DNA of 64,000 nt from Lepeophtheirus salmonis (lineage: Eukaryota > Arthropoda > Copepoda > Siphonostomatoida > Caligidae): contig NC_052144.2 of assembly GCF_016086655.4 (NCBI RefSeq), positions 31,713,896 to 31,777,895 on the forward strand, given 5' to 3'. How positions within the stretch are numbered: the stretch's first letter is position 1; each line of letters opens with the position of its first letter. This document shows, one piece after another, positions 59,920 to 64,000 of the stretch. Both the position numbers and the translations under genes were made by a program. The notes below the pieces were generated by a model. It did no database searches and was not told the DNA's origin. It saw only the letters and a program-made list of their open reading frames with translations.

Positions 59920-62510
59920 TAATTAAAGAACCTTTCATAGAAGAATTTCTTTACATGCACATATATATAATTTCTTAATTCAATTTATGTTTTTTTTTGT
60001 TTAAAAAAAAAATAAAAGATATAATTTATTAATTACGTCTAAATTCTTTTCTTTTTTATAAGTAATTTTATTTTAAAGATAAAAAAATACTGACATCAAT
60101 CAAAAAATCTTTTTACAATTAATTTCTTTTATTTAATATAATTTTTATATATGATTTTTTAAAGAAAATGAAGTCATTTTTAGTTACATATTTTTCTAAT
60201 TATCTATATATTTATTAAATGATCAATATATTGCAATCATACATATTCTAATTTACAAAAATATGTTTAAACTTTTTTTTTTTTGCAAATAAATCAAATA
60301 TGATATATTTTTATCGATTTTATAATAATTTATTAAAAACGTAGTTATATTAGTTTTGTTTATTTGCCTTACTTTTTAATATGATTAAACAGTTTTATTG
60401 ATGTTTTAACAATGATGTATATATTTGAAAATTTGGAAGTAAATATTCGTTTAATTTCAATGTATATTTGTCTGTAAAGTATAGAACAAAGTTTATCAAC
60501 AGTTTCAAGGTGTTCGCCAAAAGGAAATATCATTTTTTGGACCAAACTAATGAATTATTAACATTAATTTTTATTTGACAGTATATTATATAAATATGAT
60601 CACATTAATGGACGTCAAATTACCTAGATTTATACATGTAGTAACTACCATTACTGTAAATTGCTTCCGAATTTGGAGTCGTTGTGGCAATCCTCCTTAT
60701 CTGATATAAGTGCTCATGAGTAAGTTTAGTACAATTTTTATTTTTCGACACATTTATCTCAGAGAAATCAGACTCTATGTATAATAACAATAATAATATG
60801 ATTAAACTAGTGAACATTGAAATCGATCGTTGGAACACTTTTACTAGTGAATAATTTAGCGTGAAGGTAATGTTGGTTGATTTATAAGTGTGTGATAAAA
60901 TAAGGAAGATATTACAAAGCAATAGGAGAACCAATTTGATGGTAATTGGTTCACCCCCCCCCCTTCCAAGATTGTTGGGTAGTGCATGCCAATCTTGCCA
61001 TGAAACACAATTAAGGCTAATTTTACATACATCAAATGTGTTTATATTTATTCTATTATAGTTATTTAATAATTTTTGCGGGATGTTTGAAATACACTCG
61101 CCGGACTATTATTGTTGAGAATCTTTGGTATAAATTTGCATTGTAACCTATTTATTTTGAATTAATTACCTATGGACTATTGTTTTCAAAAATGCAGTAT
61201 TCTAAAATCAGTTCCAATAATTAAATTAGTGTCGATACTTTTTTAATTAGCTAAAAAATTTGATGAAGTTATAGACAAAAGAGAATTTTATTCAGGCTTT
61301 GTTTCATAAAGGAACATTTTCTAGTTCAGAAATTTGCAAAGTTGAGTTATCGGAGGGGAATTTTTTGATGACATTATGAGACTGGAAGTTCCAGTTCCAA
61401 CATCCATTGAACAAAGTACATTTGATAAGGCCTCTTGCACAAAACAAAACTTTTTTCTCATTGGCTTTTGGTGTTAATTAGCCTAATTCAAACATTGGCT
61501 TCAAAATATTAAAATATATGTGAGATTTAAAATGTATTGCTCCTTTTTCAGCATATAACATAGGCATAAAATTGCAGAAAATAAACAAATACAGTATGTA
61601 ATCTTTAGTTTACTTTGTTTAAAACATAAAAAAATGTATGTTAGCTTTTTGAAAGGTCTATTTTCTCTTTCAATAATATAATGTAATTTTTAATAAAATA
61701 TATTAAATGAATTTCACTTGCTTATAACAATCAAAATTAAAATATAAATGTATTTCAAAAATTAGATGTTTAAAATAATTTTATTTATTTAAATGTGCCC
61801 AATAATGGTTAAGTTGACTTTATAAGTTTTGATTTTTTAATAATATTTTTTCAATAATACAAAATAAATAATATATCTCTTATATTAGCAAATATTGGCC
61901 AATTATCGGATATTTTCAGGGAGCATATATTTGACTAATTTAGTAGGTTAACTGATTTATTAATCTAGCCTTACTTTACATCAGGAGTATTTAGCTTTTA
62001 TTTTGAAGAATTATACATTTTCATATTAAAATAGTAAATAGTAATATGGATACTATTTATAATACAACAATTACGAACAATATTATATATGGTTTTTACA
62101 ACAGTCAAGTCCCCAACCCCCACCCTTCTTTAATGAAAGTTTTTCTGAATTCATAAGAATTTTTTTTTTGGCTAATGGGGGATGATCATTGTTTACTTAT
62201 ATTAGTTTGTAAAAAAGCGAAGGAGAGTGTCGTCTTCTTGCAGCAAAATGATACATCTCCTTCAATGACTGTATTATTTAATATAAAATATAGGAGTTTG
62301 TTACTCACATACAGGGCGTTGTGAAAATTCCTTTCAGACTCTGCCTTTATTTTACACAACAAACTAAGCACTACCATGCGGATATCATATTTTTTATTTT
62401 GATTATGCCTTATTGTCATGCAAATAAGTTAATAAACTTAAATTTTCGAGAAAATTTCTACCAATTGTGTTCTATCAATAGAGTTGTAGAAGGTACTCTT
62501 TTAGCTAAAT
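59920..62510. other. AT-rich stretch without recognisable genes
   Basis: A 104-codon minus-strand frame (60934-60620) begins with hydrophobic residues. Its first codon is TTG rather than ATG and no motif is recognisable. A 10-base C run lies at 60954-60963. Nothing else can be supported. Confidence 0.45.
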
Positions 62511-62519
62511 TTAAAAGAA

Positions 62520-62770
62520 ACCGAAACTTAACATGGCAACCTTGAAAGTTTGAAATATGCTTGTGGGAAGAGTAGCTTATTTGTTATGCGTTCTGTTAGA
62601 TTACCTGAAGTATTTATGAGGGTTAGAAAATTAGTATGAATCCCACTCTGTATGTAGCAAATACATAGATTGGAATTACTCAGATGTCGACCCTTAATTC
62701 TACTTTCAGTCAACAAGGACTTACGCTCATAACTCACTAACAAATGAACAGTGTTACTCAATTTTATTCC
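62520..62770 (+). repeat. Dispersed repeat family A, nearly complete copy
   Basis: Landmarks: 'catggcaaccttgaaagttt', 'tgggaagagtagcttatttg', 'ttagattacctgaagtattt', 'aatcccactctgtatgtagc', 'ggaattactcagatgtcgac', 'tttcagtcaacaaggactta' and 'gaacagtgttactcaatttt'. Along with 52190-52415 it best defines the family's extent. Confidence 0.65.
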
Positions 62771-62779
62771 TGGATGTGA

Positions 62780-63060
62780 CAAAAGCAGCTGTAGACCCTT
62801 TGGTGTCCATAATTTTGACGTACTCATCAGTCTTCAGCCTGTATTCTAAAGTGAATCACACGGTATTCTTGTCTTCCCGTTGGTATAAAACCAGGCCTAA
62901 CATCATCACTGAAGCAGGGTGTTTAGTGGTGGAGACATATCGGGTTCTCCTGTACTACATCCCCAAGTCTCACTACTCGATTATTGTCCCTGAATTGCAC
63001 GCGGAGAAGTTCTACAATCTCAATCCTCTTCTCGTACAGTGTGCTCATGTTTTTCTTAGT
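62780..63060 (-). pseudogene. Mariner-like transposase 5' fragment, uncertain beyond the N terminus
   Basis: On the minus strand an ATG at 63048 opens 'MSTLYEKRIEIVELLRVQF', which looks like the N terminus of a mariner-like transposase (short acidic/basic lead and first helix). The frame closes at a stop about 42 codons in. A following open segment ('DDVRPGFIPTGRQEYRVIHF') has no clear counterpart, so an internal deletion is likely. The block is noticeably less AT-rich than its surroundings and directly adjoins a family A repeat. Confidence 0.4.
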
Positions 63061-63069
63061 AATCGATAG

Positions 63070-64000
63070 CTAATTATGTGTTCTACAACATTGCTCTTCA
63101 GACCATTGTAAAGAAATGACTCTTCACCTATCAAAATTTGCTTAATAGAGATGAGTGAATAATAACAGATGGCCCTGTACATATATGTTTCCTCATCAAT
63201 TTTAAAATAATTATAATAACAGGTTTGTAAAAGAAAAACATTGCTCAGATAGTAACTACATAATCCTCCTGAATTGTAACTCATTTTCTGAACTGATGTT
63301 AATTTCGTGCAAACTATTAAGGCACTCTTCTTCACACATTACATTGTTGTACTGACATACACAAATAAATAAATAAATATTGAAATGTAAACACCCGTGG
63401 ATAACTCAGATACAATTTATCCATATTACTTTTGTAGTGTTATGTTGTAAGTTGAAGTACAAGTAATTTATTACACATCTACAAATTTATTTCCTTATTT
63501 TTTTTCTCTTCTCAATAGATGTAAGGGGTTATTACATTCGAAAAAAATTTAGTGCTTACTAAAAGAGACAAGTGAACTGTTTTGAGTGAATGTGAATTTA
63601 ATAAACCATTGAACGGTATTTTCAACACATGAAGTAGTTTCTTTGCAAAATAAAGCATATTTCATCTGATGACAACCATAATTTTGTCAATAAATCAAAT
63701 AGTAGTAGTTTATAGTATCTAACTTCAATGTTTTTTGATCGATAGCCTTATTTCACAACATACAAACTTCCAAACCATATAGCAAAACGCGCCTAATAAT
63801 TTAACAACGTGAAATCTCCCCCGCTTTGCAAAATGGTGCTTCTTATGATTCCCAATATGACGTTATTTTTTACAATTTTATGAAGTATTCAACTCCTCCA
63901 TAAAAATATGTTTTAGCTTATGAATTCAATAAGATTTATTAATTAGCATATGCGTTTTTGAAAATAATCAAATATTCATATAAATTAACTTATAAAACTT
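63070..64000. other. AT-rich stretch, nothing recognised
   Basis: A short AAAT microsatellite lies at about 63361-63379. No supported gene. Confidence 0.5.

Noticed and set aside
60620..60934. 104-codon minus-strand frame with a hydrophobic N terminus resembling a signal peptide
   Set aside because: It opens with TTG, not ATG, and the hydrophobicity is what AT-rich DNA gives by default.
1..64000. CRISPR arrays, bacterial operons, LTR or LINE reverse transcriptases
   Set aside because: I looked for regularly spaced short repeats, ribosome-binding sites with long frames, and reverse-transcriptase motifs such as (Y/F)xDD. None was seen.

Overview
This is AT-rich (roughly 70-75% A+T by eye) animal nuclear DNA with almost no coding content. 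There are no bacterial operons, no long reading frames, and no ribosomal RNA or confident tRNA gene. What can be read is (1) one clear internal exon of a neuroligin / carboxylesterase-like adhesion gene with proper splice sites, (2) at least ten remnants of Tc1/mariner-superfamily transposons, and (3) several families of short dispersed, inverted or tandem repeats. The density and style of the mariner remnants, together with the AT-rich introns, suggest an arthropod, and I lean towards a parasitic copepod such as a salmon louse. That attribution comes from general familiarity with such genomes and was not tested by a search.

Layout. 0.5-1.6 kb: a dispersed repeat (family A) next to a 974-bp element with about 90-100 bp terminal inverted repeats enclosing a GC-richer, two-part (A-B-A-B) tandem repeat of about 105 bp. 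3.4-5.6 kb: a second dispersed repeat (family B), oligo-A/oligo-T minisatellite, a perfect hairpin and an internally deleted mariner. 5.6-15.6 kb: mostly featureless, with one possible short 3' exon at 12.3 kb. 15.6-20.6 kb: remnants of a Tc1, a mariner and possibly another DDE element. 21.0-27.2 kb: the neuroligin exon (minus strand, 21942-22085), a mariner derivative ending 27 bp beyond its splice donor, and a phase-compatible candidate upstream exon at 27087-27177. 27.5-33 kb: a canonical mariner fossil, a second minisatellite and a deleted mariner. 33.7-39.6 kb: an inverted repeat pair (34.6 / 38.2 kb) and a foldback family. 41.3-43.1 kb: a candidate exon and a second locus of the dimeric tandem repeat, this time rearranged as an inverted structure. 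43-48 kb: AT-rich and empty. 48.4-53 kb: a candidate exon, a mariner derivative, a third minisatellite, tRNA-like SINE heads and a mariner 3' end. 55-60 kb: family B again, the best preserved mariner, and a third copy of the deletion-derivative mariner. 62.5-63.1 kb: family A and a mariner 5' remnant.

How it fits together. The plausible host gene is a neuroligin on the minus strand with introns of several kilobases. Most of the rest is intronic or intergenic DNA colonised by transposons. Three mariner copies (21.0, 48.7 and 59.1 kb) share the same missing N-terminal DNA-binding region, which points to a non-autonomous derivative that spread after the deletion arose. I found no evidence for a novel enzymatic system. 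The most unusual structure is the GC-richer dimeric repeat seen once inside terminal inverted repeats and once as a hairpin-forming inverted array.
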